From: Candidatus Nanohalarchaeota archaeon
GTDB lineage: Archaea > EX4484-52 > B79-G9
NCBI GenBank assembly: GCA_030634545.1
Contig: DAOWAN010000012.1
Location: 1 to 34,022 of the forward strand
Reading direction: 5' to 3'
Length of the DNA: 34,022 nucleotides
The position numbers and the translations under genes are program-made. The notes beneath the pieces are model-generated. The model made no database searches and was not told where the DNA came from. It saw nothing but the letters and a program-made list of their open reading frames with translations. Numbering within the stretch: the first letter of the stretch is position 1; the number at the start of each line of letters is the position of its first letter. Shown piece by piece: positions 1-7,983 of the stretch.

Positions 1-280
1 CTTTCGAAGACTATCGTCTTCAAAATGGACTATATGACTTTTCCATATGCTTAAAATTGCGATGCAATTTTAGCATCCAACAAATCAATGTGATTTGTTA
101 GGATCATTAAAAATCACTTCGTGATTTTTATGATTGCGAAATTGCTACCCAATTCCTACTTTCGCAACACTTAAAATTCCACGGGAATTTTAGTGTCGCA
201 AAAACGCATGCGTTTTTGGCGATATAGGAAATCGGTACGATTTGCGAAATCCAGCGAATCTTTGAGATTCGCCCGGATAG
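1..280. repeat. Tandem array of small hairpins (expanded copy)
   Basis: Seven to eight short inverted repeats stand head to tail. Clear ones are at 49-74 (loop GAT), 77-102 (loop ATG), 105-132 (loop TTC), 167-196 (loop ACG), 197-221 (near-perfect palindrome), 229-243 (loop GTA) and 251-276 (loop TTG). A looser one at 134-166 has TGCGAAA/TTTCGCA arms. Arm sequences differ between hairpins, yet most have an AAAA-rich upper arm, a 3-nt loop and an unpaired extra base near the foot. Bases 1-30 and 251-280 are identical to 4906-4935 and 4979-5008. There the same frame encloses only one extra hairpin, so this copy looks like an expanded version. No ORF runs through it. Function unknown; it could be a structured RNA or a mobile or expanding repeat. 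Confidence 0.8.
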
Positions 281-435
281 TTAATGTCTATTGGTTTTTG
301 GTTCAGTTTGTCTATATAGTAACGACTAGAACTATAGTCAAGGCACTAATAAATTGAGTACAGTGCCTTGCCATATAGATGAAGGCATATTGGTTTTTGG
401 CAATGTTTGCTCATTTATTTTATGCCTTCACTATA
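278..435. repeat. TATAG-bounded inverted-repeat elements
   Basis: Two or three long hairpins follow the array. CAAGGCAC (339-346) pairs with GTGCCTTG (363-370). GAAGGCAT (381-388) pairs with ATGCCTTC (422-429). A weaker one runs from about 278 to 336. Each is bordered by CTATAG or CATATAG-like sequence. The loops carry ATTGGTTTTTGG and CATTTATT motifs. Bases 332-435 are clearly related to 18322-18425 upstream of purS, and 281-336 is related to 5008-5062. Arms differ between copies while remaining paired, which suggests the structure is kept. Function unknown. Confidence 0.75.
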
Positions 436-468
436 TAATAAAAGTGAGAACTTTCAAAACTGAAAAAA

Positions 469-1038
469 TTAATCTTTAATACATCTAATTTTTAATTTAA
501 CATTAGAATAAATTCCGCTGGGACTACCTCCGGCGCCATGTCTTTCGAGAGTAAATACTTTATAATATTGATAATCTGAAGTCCAATAAAATCCTCTCAA
601 AACATTGTCTTCATAAATTTCCGGATTTTCGTCATTATTTTCATAAATTGAGATTTTTAAAAATTCTCTAAGTGAGGATAGTTTCCACTCAGAAGTTAAT
701 TCTTTCATTAAATCACTATTCGCTTTTGCCCATTCTTCTTTTGATGGAACGTGATATCCTTCTTGACATGCGGACTCAACATCAGTCCAATAATAAAATT
801 CTCCTTTATCTGAATTCTTTGAAGAACCTTCATTACATCCTTCCCAAATTTGCGTACCAATTGAAATATCTTCACAATCTATTGTTGATTTTTTAGCTGG
901 TTGAGTTGTTTTTTCAATATCAATTATTTCGGATTCTTTATCATTTTTATCTAAATCTGAACTTTTATCTGAAGAACATCCAGAAATTATAACAATACTT
1001 AGCATCAATATCAACATTATCGCTAAATTTTTTTTCAT
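469..1038 (-). CDS. Lipoprotein with FISUMP-type domain
   Basis: Predicted secreted lipoprotein of 189 residues. It has a hydrophobic N-terminal segment ending in the lipobox ISGC, then a low-complexity Asp/Ser/Lys linker. The C-terminal domain carries QIWEGCN, YHVPSKEEW, FYWTSD and a terminal IRCIKD. These match the Fibrobacter succinogenes major paralogous (FISUMP, TIGR02145) domain as I know it. The ATG at 1038 is preceded by a good GGTGAG ribosome site, so the upstream in-frame GTG at 1047, which lies inside that site, was not chosen. The family's function is unknown; surface exposure is inferred from the lipobox. It lies next to repeat DNA and has no obvious operon partner. Confidence 0.75.
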   Translation of the reverse strand: MKKNLAIMLILMLSIVIISGCSSDKSSDLDKNDKESEIIDIEKTTQPAKKSTIDCEDISIGTQIWEGCNEGSSKNSDKGEFYYWTDVESACQEGYHVPSKEEWAKANSDLMKELTSEWKLSSLREFLKISIYENNDENPEIYEDNVLRGFYWTSDYQYYKVFTLERHGAGGSPSGIYSNVKLKIRCIKD

Positions 1039-1241
1039 AAATCTCACCTTGTAATTTAACTATGAGTTTAATCCTTAATAAAGTTTTTTGTTTTTTGCAC
1101 ATTCATACAATAAGAGAATTCCTGTTTTAGAAACTTAAATTAAATTGAAGATAGCTTTTGTTATATGACTCGTACGGAACGCGGTGTAGTGAGAACGTAT
1201 CGTGGTGCATAGTGGAACAGAACAAGCAATTTTTGAGAGTG

Positions 1242-2048
1242 TTATAGTGTTATTGAGATTGCTGCAATATCATCCTGTTTCTTGTACCGTGGATATTTTT
1301 GACATTCTGAATCTTTGTTTTCCATTTCTCTGATTTTATTTTTAACTCTTGTAATGCCTCCATCTAGAAAATTTTTGACAAAATCATCAAATTTATCAGG
1401 CATTTCAGGACTCTCTTTTGGCGGAATTAACCCATCTGTGAAAATCACAATATGTCTTACTCCTTTTAAATTGACGGACCCTGTTTTAATAAATTTAATG
1501 TATTCCTTTTCACTGTTAAGCACGCCATACGTTATATTCTGATTTTTTCTAAGATTGACAATCTTATCAAACAAAATATTCCATTTTTCTTCTCTAGAAA
1601 TAGTTCCAAGATTTTTCCATTTTATCATAATTTCTTTATCATGACTATATTCTTCAACCAGTAATTTAATGGAGTTGTCTTTATTCATCAGGAGAATAAG
1701 ACAATCAGAAATCTGTGCCCATTCCAGAGTGTCTGAATTTATTTTAATTGCTGCAAATCCAGTACTCCAAAGATTATCTTTTTTAGAGATATCAACATCA
1801 TTATTTATCATTTCCTGCATGATTTTTTCATTAGCTAACTGAGCTAATTTTGTCAAAGAGCCATTATCTGCAGAAAAGGTTTCTTTTGCTATAAAAGATG
1901 CTAAAAATCCGCCGGTCTTACCTTCTGAATCAAAAAAATTGTTTAAACTTGTTGCACCATCAAATACTGCGAATAAATTTTCTTTGATAAGTAATTGATC
2001 TTCGTTCATCATACCAATGCCCTTGTCATAAATTTTTTCAATTTTCAT
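1242..2048 (-). CDS. PP2C-like serine/threonine phosphatase
   Basis: Soluble protein of 268 residues with the metal-binding signature of PP2C phosphatases. NED is at residues 15-17, FAVFDGA at about 26-32 with the metal-binding Asp-Gly, FTDG at about 203-206 and DDIAAISI at the C-terminus. PP2C enzymes remove phosphate from Ser/Thr using two Mn/Mg ions. The substrate here is unknown and no kinase gene is nearby. An A/T-rich TATA-like stretch centred near 2073 lies 25 nt upstream of the ATG, so the transcript is probably leaderless. Base composition is AT-rich, unlike the core genes, consistent with an accessory gene. Assignment to the phosphatase fold is fairly secure; the biological role is not. 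Confidence 0.8.
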   Translation of the reverse strand: MKIEKIYDKGIGMMNEDQLLIKENLFAVFDGATSLNNFFDSEGKTGGFLASFIAKETFSADNGSLTKLAQLANEKIMQEMINNDVDISKKDNLWSTGFAAIKINSDTLEWAQISDCLILLMNKDNSIKLLVEEYSHDKEIMIKWKNLGTISREEKWNILFDKIVNLRKNQNITYGVLNSEKEYIKFIKTGSVNLKGVRHIVIFTDGLIPPKESPEMPDKFDDFVKNFLDGGITRVKNKIREMENKDSECQKYPRYKKQDDIAAISITL

Positions 2049-2293
2049 GAGTTAAATGTTACTTAATGTAAATAAAAAATCATGAAAATATCGGTTCAAG
2101 GTGAGTATTTTCAAGCTTTTTGATTGTCGGGTCATACTTTATAGACAATAAAAAACTATCGAAATTTTTAAGAATTATCTTGTGTAACACCTATTTGTAT
2201 TAAGCGCATTTCAGATGATAAAGCATACTTTTGTCTACTCAACACCCTAATTTTAGATGAGCGCGCAATTTCTCCCAAAAACCTCAAAAAAAA

Positions 2294-2302
2294 ACTTAAT
2301 AT
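2294..2302 (+). promoter_or_regulatory. TATA box of galT
   Basis: CTTAATATA lies about 28 nt upstream of the galT ATG at 2327 and no ribosome site precedes the ATG. This suggests a leaderless mRNA. The 278-nt gap between the divergent phosphatase and galT holds no other gene that I can see. Confidence 0.5.
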
Positions 2303-2326
2303 AGCACCTATACTAAATAACTAGTT

Positions 2327-3292
2327 ATGAATGAACTGCGTAAAGACTATATTACAGATAAGTGGGTAATTATCGCCTCTGAGCGTTCAAAGCGCCCGCA
2401 TGAATTCAAGACTCCTAAAGAAGAGAATAACGCGCAGAAATGTTTCTTCTGTCCTGGCAAAGAGCACATGACCCCCCCGGAGATATGTAAAGTGGAAAAA
2501 GGCTCTAAATGGATTATTAGAGTAATACCTAATAAATTTCCTGCTGTGACACCCAAGGGCATAGCGGATATAAAGACAGACAATACATTTTATACTTATG
2601 CAAGCGCCTATGGTCGCCATGAAATCGTGATTGATACAAACGAGCATGGAAAAGAACTTGAAGACCTGACAGAGAGGCATATTAAAAAAATACTTGAAAT
2701 ATTTGTACAGAGAATAGATGTACTTATGAAAGATTCTCAAATTGACTATGTCTCTATATTTAAAAATAAGGGCAAGAGTGCGGGTGCATCAATTGCACAT
2801 GCCCACAGCCAGATAATCGCATATAATAACATACCATCTGCTATTAAAAATGAGCTTGAATCATCATACAGATATTATGTCCTCAATAAGAAGTGCGCTT
2901 TTTGTGATATTATCAGTAAAGAAAAAAACAGTCATCGACGCGTACTTGAGACGAAAGATACTGTGGCGTTTACACCGTATGCTTCAAGATTCCCATTTGA
3001 AGTATGGCTTTTTCCAAAGAGGCATATCGCAGGGATAGGCGAATTGAATGAAGATGAACTTCTGGATTTCTCTGCATCACTTAAAAAAATACTTACAAAA
3101 CTAAAAGAAATAGGAAATGTACCATATAATATACTATTTCATTCTATGACTGATAACTCTAAAAACTTTCACTTTCATGTAGAGATTCTTCCACGCCTCA
3201 CTGTCTGGGCAGGATTTGAACTTGAGACAGGGACCATAATAAATCCTGTATCGCCTGAAGATGCAGCTAAATTCTATAGGAATGAAATGTGA
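2327..3292 (+). CDS. galT: Galactose-1-phosphate uridylyltransferase
   Basis: The Leloir-pathway enzyme exchanging UMP between UDP-glucose and galactose-1-phosphate; cytoplasmic, 321 residues, normal length. The start MNELRKDYITDKWVIIASER is typical of the family. It has a CFFCPG zinc motif near residue 39, a second CxxC (CAFCDI) near 190, the active-site histidine-triad segment AHAHSQI near residue 157 (catalytic HxH), and the C-terminal FHFHVEILPR. No other galactose genes (galK, galE) are beside it, so it may serve nucleotide-sugar supply for surface glycans rather than galactose catabolism (inference). Leaderless start from the TATA box at 2294. Confidence 0.93.
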   Translation: MNELRKDYITDKWVIIASERSKRPHEFKTPKEENNAQKCFFCPGKEHMTPPEICKVEKGSKWIIRVIPNKFPAVTPKGIADIKTDNTFYTYASAYGRHEIVIDTNEHGKELEDLTERHIKKILEIFVQRIDVLMKDSQIDYVSIFKNKGKSAGASIAHAHSQIIAYNNIPSAIKNELESSYRYYVLNKKCAFCDIISKEKNSHRRVLETKDTVAFTPYASRFPFEVWLFPKRHIAGIGELNEDELLDFSASLKKILTKLKEIGNVPYNILFHSMTDNSKNFHFHVEILPRLTVWAGFELETGTIINPVSPEDAAKFYRNEM

Positions 3293-3387
3293 GCCATGCA
3301 GGCACCAAATATCAACAGGCATGTGGATGTTTTGCAGAGTAGGAATGATTAAGGGTATTTGAAGTCGCATAATGATCTATTAGCTGA

Positions 3388-3534
3388 TGCGGCTCCAAAA
3401 ACTTGAAACCATCTGGGTGTGTAGATGTTCTTGATTTCAAACAGGGTGATGCGCGAAAGAAGGTTGTAGCGCAACTGTTTTTTATGATTGATAGCACAGA
3501 CATTATAAACAATCAAAAACAGCAATGTCTCTGA
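3388..3534 (+). pseudogene. Possible decayed ORF fragment
   Basis: The gap between galT and the Fic gene contains one open stretch of 48 codons with no usable start. It reads in part KPSGCVDVLDFKQGDARKKV, then VVAQLFFMIDSTDII. It is preceded by an in-frame stop at 3385. The codon pattern looks protein-like, but I recognise no family and see no frame restoring it. The rest of 3293-3615 shows nothing I can name. Confidence 0.25.
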
Positions 3535-3615
3535 AATTTGTTTTGTTGAATTTATTGGGCTATTTGCTAAATAAATTTAACTTTTTCTTAATAATTTCTG
3601 TTATTTAATAAAAAG

Positions 3616-3623
3616 ATTTAAAT
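3616..3623 (+). promoter_or_regulatory. TATA box deciding the Fic start
   Basis: ATTTAAAT, within GATTTAAATAG, is centred 25 nt upstream of the ATG at 3645. The earlier in-frame codons (TTG 3627, ATG 3630) lie too close to the box to be transcribed, so 3645 is the best start. Confidence 0.6.
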
Positions 3624-3644
3624 AGTTTGATGAGAATTATTAAT

Positions 3645-4868
3645 ATGGTAACAGAATATGATGTATTTGCAGAATTGATGGAGAAAAAGACAAAGATAGC
3701 GCAGTTGGCGGAAAATCTAAACCTGAACTACGCAAATATCTATGCAAAAATAGAGTTGCTAAGAAACGAAAAATTAATCATTAAAGAAGAGAATTATTAT
3801 TCTATCAATATACATAACAATAAAGCTGTGCTGCTGGTCAAAATAATCGATTATTGTAGTTTTCACAATCTGAACTGCAACTTTTTCATGAGTAAAAAAA
3901 TGTCTGCAATACTAGAAGTATGTCTTAGCAAAGAGCCCTTATCAATAGATGATTTTGGACAATTTAACAAAACTACCCTTAAAAAATATTTAGACCGATT
4001 GATTCAATATAATTTCATAATAATAAAAACAAGAAAACCATTTACATTTTCCATTTTGAAAGAACATTTTTTTACAGACATTATCTGCTTTTTTGGAGGG
4101 GAGGTGAAACTGAAAGAAAGGCTTCCTGAAGATGACTTAGTTGAGAAAATTGAAAAGGAATTAAAAAAGTATAAGCAAAAATCAAAAAAACAGAGTAAAT
4201 ATTATATAAAAAATATAGAAGAGGAATTAAAATTTGATTTTATTCACTCAACAACATATCTTGAAGGCAACACTCTTACTTTGGAAGAAACAATAAAACT
4301 TCTAAAACATAATATTCAGCCAAAAAAAGATTTTGATGATTTGCTTGAAGTTAAAAACATGAATGTTGCAATCGATTACCTGTTTGAAAACCTGAAAAAG
4401 CCATTGACTCTTGATTGGATACTGAATTTGCATAGGATAATAATGCAGGGTCTGCATGAATATAATGGAAGATTGAGAAATGGTCAGGTAAGAATTCTTG
4501 GAAACCCAGATTTTAAGGTATGCGATTACAGGATATTGATGCCTGTGTTGGAAGAATTTATTGTTAATTTCAACAAAAAATTTAAAAAATGCAAAACACA
4601 GAAAGACAGTTTGATTTTATCCGGCTGGGTTCACAATGAATTTCAATGCATACATCCTTTCTTTGACGGAAACAGCAGAACAACAAGAATTTTGATGAAT
4701 TATTGCCTGCTTAATTTTGAATTCCCTCTGATAAATATATATGAAGTGAGCAAAGATGAATATTTATCACTTACAAAATTATCCAAAAAAAGAGATGATC
4801 GAAAGTTCAACGCGTTTTTAAACAGAATAATTTTAGATAATCTTATTAAACTCAATGAGTTGTTATAG
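3645..4868 (+). CDS. Fic family protein with N-terminal winged helix
   Basis: Predicted AMP- or phosphate-transferase of the Fic/DOC fold, 407 residues from the leaderless ATG at 3645. Residues 1-60 look like a winged helix-turn-helix (LAENLNLNYANIYAKIELLR). The Fic core has the motif HPFFDGNSRTTR from His337; the family consensus is HPFxDGNGRxxR, so the second Gly is Ser here. An inhibitory-helix motif TTYLEGN lies at 203-209, matching the (S/T)xxxE(G/N) type, so the enzyme is probably autoinhibited through Glu207. A flap-like ILGNPDFKVCDYR segment lies between. Fic proteins with a DNA-binding domain often modify partners or act like a toxin; the target is unknown. Its stop codon overlaps the TATAG border of the repeat at 4864. 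Probably an accessory gene. Confidence 0.85.
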   Translation: MVTEYDVFAELMEKKTKIAQLAENLNLNYANIYAKIELLRNEKLIIKEENYYSINIHNNKAVLLVKIIDYCSFHNLNCNFFMSKKMSAILEVCLSKEPLSIDDFGQFNKTTLKKYLDRLIQYNFIIIKTRKPFTFSILKEHFFTDIICFFGGEVKLKERLPEDDLVEKIEKELKKYKQKSKKQSKYYIKNIEEELKFDFIHSTTYLEGNTLTLEETIKLLKHNIQPKKDFDDLLEVKNMNVAIDYLFENLKKPLTLDWILNLHRIIMQGLHEYNGRLRNGQVRILGNPDFKVCDYRILMPVLEEFIVNFNKKFKKCKTQKDSLILSGWVHNEFQCIHPFFDGNSRTTRILMNYCLLNFEFPLINIYEVSKDEYLSLTKLSKKRDDRKFNAFLNRIILDNLIKLNELL

Positions 4869-5062
4869 TTGAAGACATAATTATTTCATGGCATTACATG
4901 CCAAGCTTTCGAAGACTATCGTCTTCAAAATGGACAAATGTCTTCACCATATCCTTAAAAATCTTCGATTTTTAGGATCCAGCGAATCTTTGAGATTCGC
5001 CCGGATAGATTAGCGCCTTTTGATTATTTGTAAAATTTGTCTATTTAATAACGACGCTAACT
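4864..5062. repeat. Hairpin/TATAG repeat element (short copy)
   Basis: A second copy of the structure at 1-336. GAAGACAT (4871-4878) pairs with ATGTCTTC (4938-4945). Nested inside are GGCAT/ATGCC and the 30-nt block 4906-4935, identical to 1-30. Then come one hairpin 4953-4976 (loop TTC), the block 4979-5008 identical to 251-280, and a long hairpin 5006-5058 related to 278-336. The element starts at the stop codon of the Fic gene. The 5063-5210 remainder has a TATA-like CTTTAATAATTTTA at 5179-5192 serving the next gene and nothing else that I recognise. Confidence 0.8.
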
Positions 5063-5210
5063 ATATAACCTAAGTTTGACAGTTTCAGATGGTACTCATG
5101 GGTGGCATAGTGTTTGTGGTAGTGAGAATTATCCAGCCATTCCACTGAATAGACAATCCAATCTTTAACACACCAAAACTTTAATAATTTTATGTTGAAT
5201 CATATACTCC

Positions 5211-6153
5211 ATGAAACTGACAAATATCCAGTATATGGCGATTATACTGCTTCTGGGCTCATTTCTCTATATATTTGAGATATTCTATCATGGCTTTGTC
5301 CACAGTGATTTCAGCAAAGCGCAGATTATACTTACGTTTACAACATTTCTTCTGGCATCGGCATTTCTCTTTGCCCATGAGTTGATTGACAAGAAAATCA
5401 AAAAAAATGATCTGGAAGGATTTGTCTTATTTATCATATTATCAATTCTTTTTCTATTCCTGATATTCTTCACAAGAAATATGAGTCCACAGATATCATT
5501 ATTCTTTGCAAGCCTGTATTTTCTTTCAGCACTGGCACTGAACTTCAAGCCAGTACAAAAAGGAATATCAATAAACATCAAATCACCTATGATACTCTTC
5601 TCACTGCGCTTTTTCATAATACTGGGGGTCATAATACTTCCGGCATCGGCATATGAATATCATGTTTCCGGCGCACTTGATTTTCGGTTCCATTCTATCT
5701 CATCGATTATGATAAAACTCATTACACCATGTGTACAGCAGGTACTAACATTTACGGGTCATCTTACTCATTCAATACCTAAAGAAGGTGGAACTACACT
5801 CATCATGCAGGATAATTCCTATAGTGTCTTTATCGGGATACTATGCTCAGGGATTGCATCACTTTCTGTCTTTATCGCTGCATTTTTAGCATTTGCATGG
5901 GATATGAAAACCACGATTCCAAAAAAAAACAGTAATGCTTATCATCGGTATAGCAGGTACAATACTATCTAATGTATTAAGAATCAGCACACTTTTTCTT
6001 ACGGGTCTGTACTTTGGAAGCGAAGCTATGACATTTATGCATACACATCTGGGATGGGTACTCTATTTTCTCTGGATAACACTTTTCTGGTTTGCAGCGT
6101 TTCGGATTGCAGCGCTAAAACCCAAAAGACGCAAATCTGTCCGCAACCCTTAA
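5211..6153 (+). pseudogene. Archaeosortase/exosortase-family protein split by a frameshift
   Basis: Multi-pass membrane cysteine transpeptidase-like protein that would process C-terminal sorting signals of surface proteins. Frame 1 (5211-5972) holds the catalytic Cys212 in GILCSGIASL. The next frame (open to 6153) holds the catalytic Arg in NVLRI and His in MHTHLGW. The frames meet at the A9 tract 5921-5929. Removing one A joins them as TTIPKKTVMLIIGIAGT and gives one protein of 313 residues with all three catalytic residues and about eight membrane segments. Either this is a real recent mutation, a homopolymer error in the assembly, or slippage during expression. The start at 5211 has a TATA box 25 nt upstream. 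A second, intact archaeosortase lies at 10827-11546. Confidence 0.85.
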
Positions 6154-6160
6154 AAGTTTT
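6148..6160 (+). promoter_or_regulatory. TATA-like box for the HD nuclease
   Basis: CTTAAAAGTTTTT, at the very end of the preceding archaeosortase frame, lies about 26 nt upstream of the ATG at 6180. It favours that start over the upstream ATG at 6165. Confidence 0.4.
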
Positions 6161-6179
6161 TCTCATGATAAATTATACT

Positions 6180-7142
6180 ATGGAACTGAAAAAATTCATT
6201 AGTGATTTTAAATCCGGTGAACAAATACTTTCGAAATTTGCAGTAAAATTCAAAAAACCGCCAAGAGAATATGCAAAAGGATACCGCTTTGATATAAGAG
6301 GCGCAGACAAGAGCGCGGAAATCACAATCACATACTGGGGCGACCGCAATGCAGATGCAATACAAAAAATTTATGACTCTTTCAGTACCGGCGATGTGAT
6401 TGAGGTAGACGGTACAGTCGGGGAATACCACGACCAGCTGCAAATTTCTTTAAATAACGCACAGCATATTAAAAAATGTACGCGCGCAGAATATAACATA
6501 GAAGACTTTGTACCGCACACAGAAAACGATATAGAGCAGATGTACGCTCAACTTACACAATACATCATGTCAATAAGCGACCCACACATGAAAGCTCTGC
6601 TTGACTCATTCTTCAAAGATGCACAATTCGTAAATGATTTTAAAGCAGCTCCTGCGTCAATGCATATACATTCAAATTACATTGGCGGTCTTTTGGAACA
6701 CACGCTTGCGGTCACAAAAATTGTAGATGCTCTTGCATCAGTCCACCTGCGCCTTAATCGGAACCTTGCATTGACAGGCGCAATACTTCACGATATAGGT
6801 AAGCTTCGGGAATTCACAACCACGACAAGTATAGATGTATCAGAAGAAGGTATGCTCAGAGGTCATGTGGTGATCGGCGAGCAGATGGTTCTTGACAAGA
6901 TTAAAAAGATTGACGGTTTCCCGACAACGCTTAAGCTGAAAATCGCTCACATGATGCTTTCGCACCACAAGGAACTTGAATGGGGGGCTCCAAAGAAGCC
7001 ACAGTTCGCAGAAGCGGTGGCAGTCCACTATGCAGATGATGCAGATGCCAAGCTCTACCAGTTCATAACCCTGAAAAAAAACGCAAAGACAGAAGATCCG
7101 TGGGTATGGGACAAGCGATTGGGTCATGTGTTTTTGAAGTGA
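6180..7142 (+). CDS. OB-fold/HD-domain 3'-5' exoribonuclease (YhaM-like)
   Basis: Cytoplasmic protein of 320 residues starting MELKKFISDFKSGE. Residues 1-100 form an OB-fold nucleic-acid-binding domain (YRFDIRGADKS, GDVIEVDGTVGEYHDQLQI). Residues about 150-320 form a metal-dependent HD phosphohydrolase with GGLLEHTLAV, the HD pair in AILHDIGKLREF, a conserved HVVIGE, and a distal LSHHKELEW. This order and length match the YhaM family, which degrades single-stranded RNA or DNA from the 3' end. Open frame extends upstream to 6054, but that part overlaps the archaeosortase and reads as its out-of-frame shadow. Another start at 6165 is possible. Confidence 0.88.
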   Translation: MELKKFISDFKSGEQILSKFAVKFKKPPREYAKGYRFDIRGADKSAEITITYWGDRNADAIQKIYDSFSTGDVIEVDGTVGEYHDQLQISLNNAQHIKKCTRAEYNIEDFVPHTENDIEQMYAQLTQYIMSISDPHMKALLDSFFKDAQFVNDFKAAPASMHIHSNYIGGLLEHTLAVTKIVDALASVHLRLNRNLALTGAILHDIGKLREFTTTTSIDVSEEGMLRGHVVIGEQMVLDKIKKIDGFPTTLKLKIAHMMLSHHKELEWGAPKKPQFAEAVAVHYADDADAKLYQFITLKKNAKTEDPWVWDKRLGHVFLK

Positions 7143-7279
7143 ATTTTCACTTTTCTGAAAGATAATTAATTACACCATCCACGAGCTATGGTGAATCCAC
7201 TAACATTTCAATAAGTTAGCAGTTGACTGTAATGTGACAGTAGTTAAAACCAATCATTTTATCAATTTAACTATACAAT

Positions 7280-7645
7280 ATGGGTTTTATGTTAGTTATA
7301 AATAGCAATCAAGATGAATTTTTCTTAAAGGATAGATATCCAGATTTCAAAGAGTATCTTGAAAGTGAGGTTACAGAAAAATTAGATCTGATGAATTACG
7401 ATCAATCAACTAAAAAATCAATGTGCCGTATATATCTTGGTGAGGTAACTGAAGGAGTAATTAAATCTGGCGATTTGGTAGTAAGGCTAGAAGATAACTT
7501 TATGGATTATAAGCTTATTTCACAAAAAGCAGTCATAAAAACTTATATCCTTCCAATCGATTTCAAAGAAGATACCATTACACTGGAATATGATGCAATC
7601 GAAAAGAAAAGAAGAGACAAATATGGCAACATTCCTTTTCCATAA
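7280..7645 (+). CDS. Hypothetical protein, 121 residues
   Basis: I recognise no family. It is a small soluble, acidic protein with mixed alpha/beta character and no signal peptide or membrane segment. It starts MGFMLVINSNQDEFF; the second Met at codon 4 could also serve. It has a PIDFKEDTITLEYD strand-rich C-terminal half and ends in a basic KKRRDKYGNIPFP. A/T-rich sequence near 7254-7268 may be the promoter. It stands alone between the HD nuclease and the archaeosortase remnant, with AT-rich codon use like other accessory genes here. Confidence 0.6.
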   Translation: MGFMLVINSNQDEFFLKDRYPDFKEYLESEVTEKLDLMNYDQSTKKSMCRIYLGEVTEGVIKSGDLVVRLEDNFMDYKLISQKAVIKTYILPIDFKEDTITLEYDAIEKKRRDKYGNIPFP

Positions 7646-7665
7646 ATTTCCAAAAAACAAATAAA

Positions 7666-7912
7666 TTATTTTTTTCTGATTCTTCGCTTTCTTCTGCTAC
7701 ACCCACCCGAAATCCAGGCGACCTTCTCACGCCACACCCACCAGATCGCAATGACGAGCGCTATCAACCCACCCTGCCAGAGCACATTATGACCCAAATC
7801 AAACCACTTATACCCGAAAAATACCCATTTGCAAAATAAAAAAAATCGCCTGAAATCCGCTATCCCAATCGGAGCAAGCTGGCGTGTATCGGACCCACTT
7901 GGGAATCAAAAG
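7666..7912 (-). pseudogene. Archaeosortase remnant with internal deletion
   Basis: Reverse-strand copy of the gene at 10827-11546. The 3' part (about 7666-7830) reads FDLGHNVLWQGGLIALVIA and closes with a basic tail and TAA at 7666. It matches the intact FDFIHNVLWQGGLIALVIA. It is joined in frame to APIGIADFRRFF (about 7834-7877), the intact protein's residues 19-30. About 160 residues, including the catalytic Cys and Arg, are missing. Upstream, ACCCACTTGGGAATCAAAA also matches sequence before the intact gene (about 11582-11600). No start codon remains: an in-frame TGA is reached first. The two copies are direct repeats flanking the ars-like cassette. Confidence 0.85.
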
Positions 7913-7950
7913 ACTGATTTCCTTCTGAAGAGACATTCTAAAACAATAAC

Positions 7951-7977
7951 TTTATAAATATTGATAGTTGTCAATAT
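7951..7977 (+). promoter_or_regulatory. TATA box and ArsR operator
   Basis: TTTATAAA (7951-7958) is a TATA box about 29 nt before the ArsR ATG. Overlapping its end is a perfect dyad, ATATTGA (7958-7964) and TCAATAT (7971-7977), with a 6-nt spacer. A dyad between TATA box and start is where a repressor would block transcription initiation. It resembles ArsR/SmtB family operators, so autoregulation by the first gene is likely. Confidence 0.7.
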
Positions 7978-7983
7978 GTAAAT

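Noticed and set aside
1-280. CRISPR array
   Set aside because: There is no constant repeat separated by unique spacers of even length. The units are unlike hairpins, and no cas gene is present.
1165-1230. Possible RNA gene or repeat between the lipoprotein and phosphatase genes
   Set aside because: There is a weak internal repetition of GGTGTAGTG-like words, but no stable fold and no tRNA or rRNA features.
6054-6179. Longer start of the HD nuclease
   Set aside because: The upstream codons overlap the archaeosortase frame and read as its shadow. A TATA-like box at 6148 and the family's usual start favour 6180.
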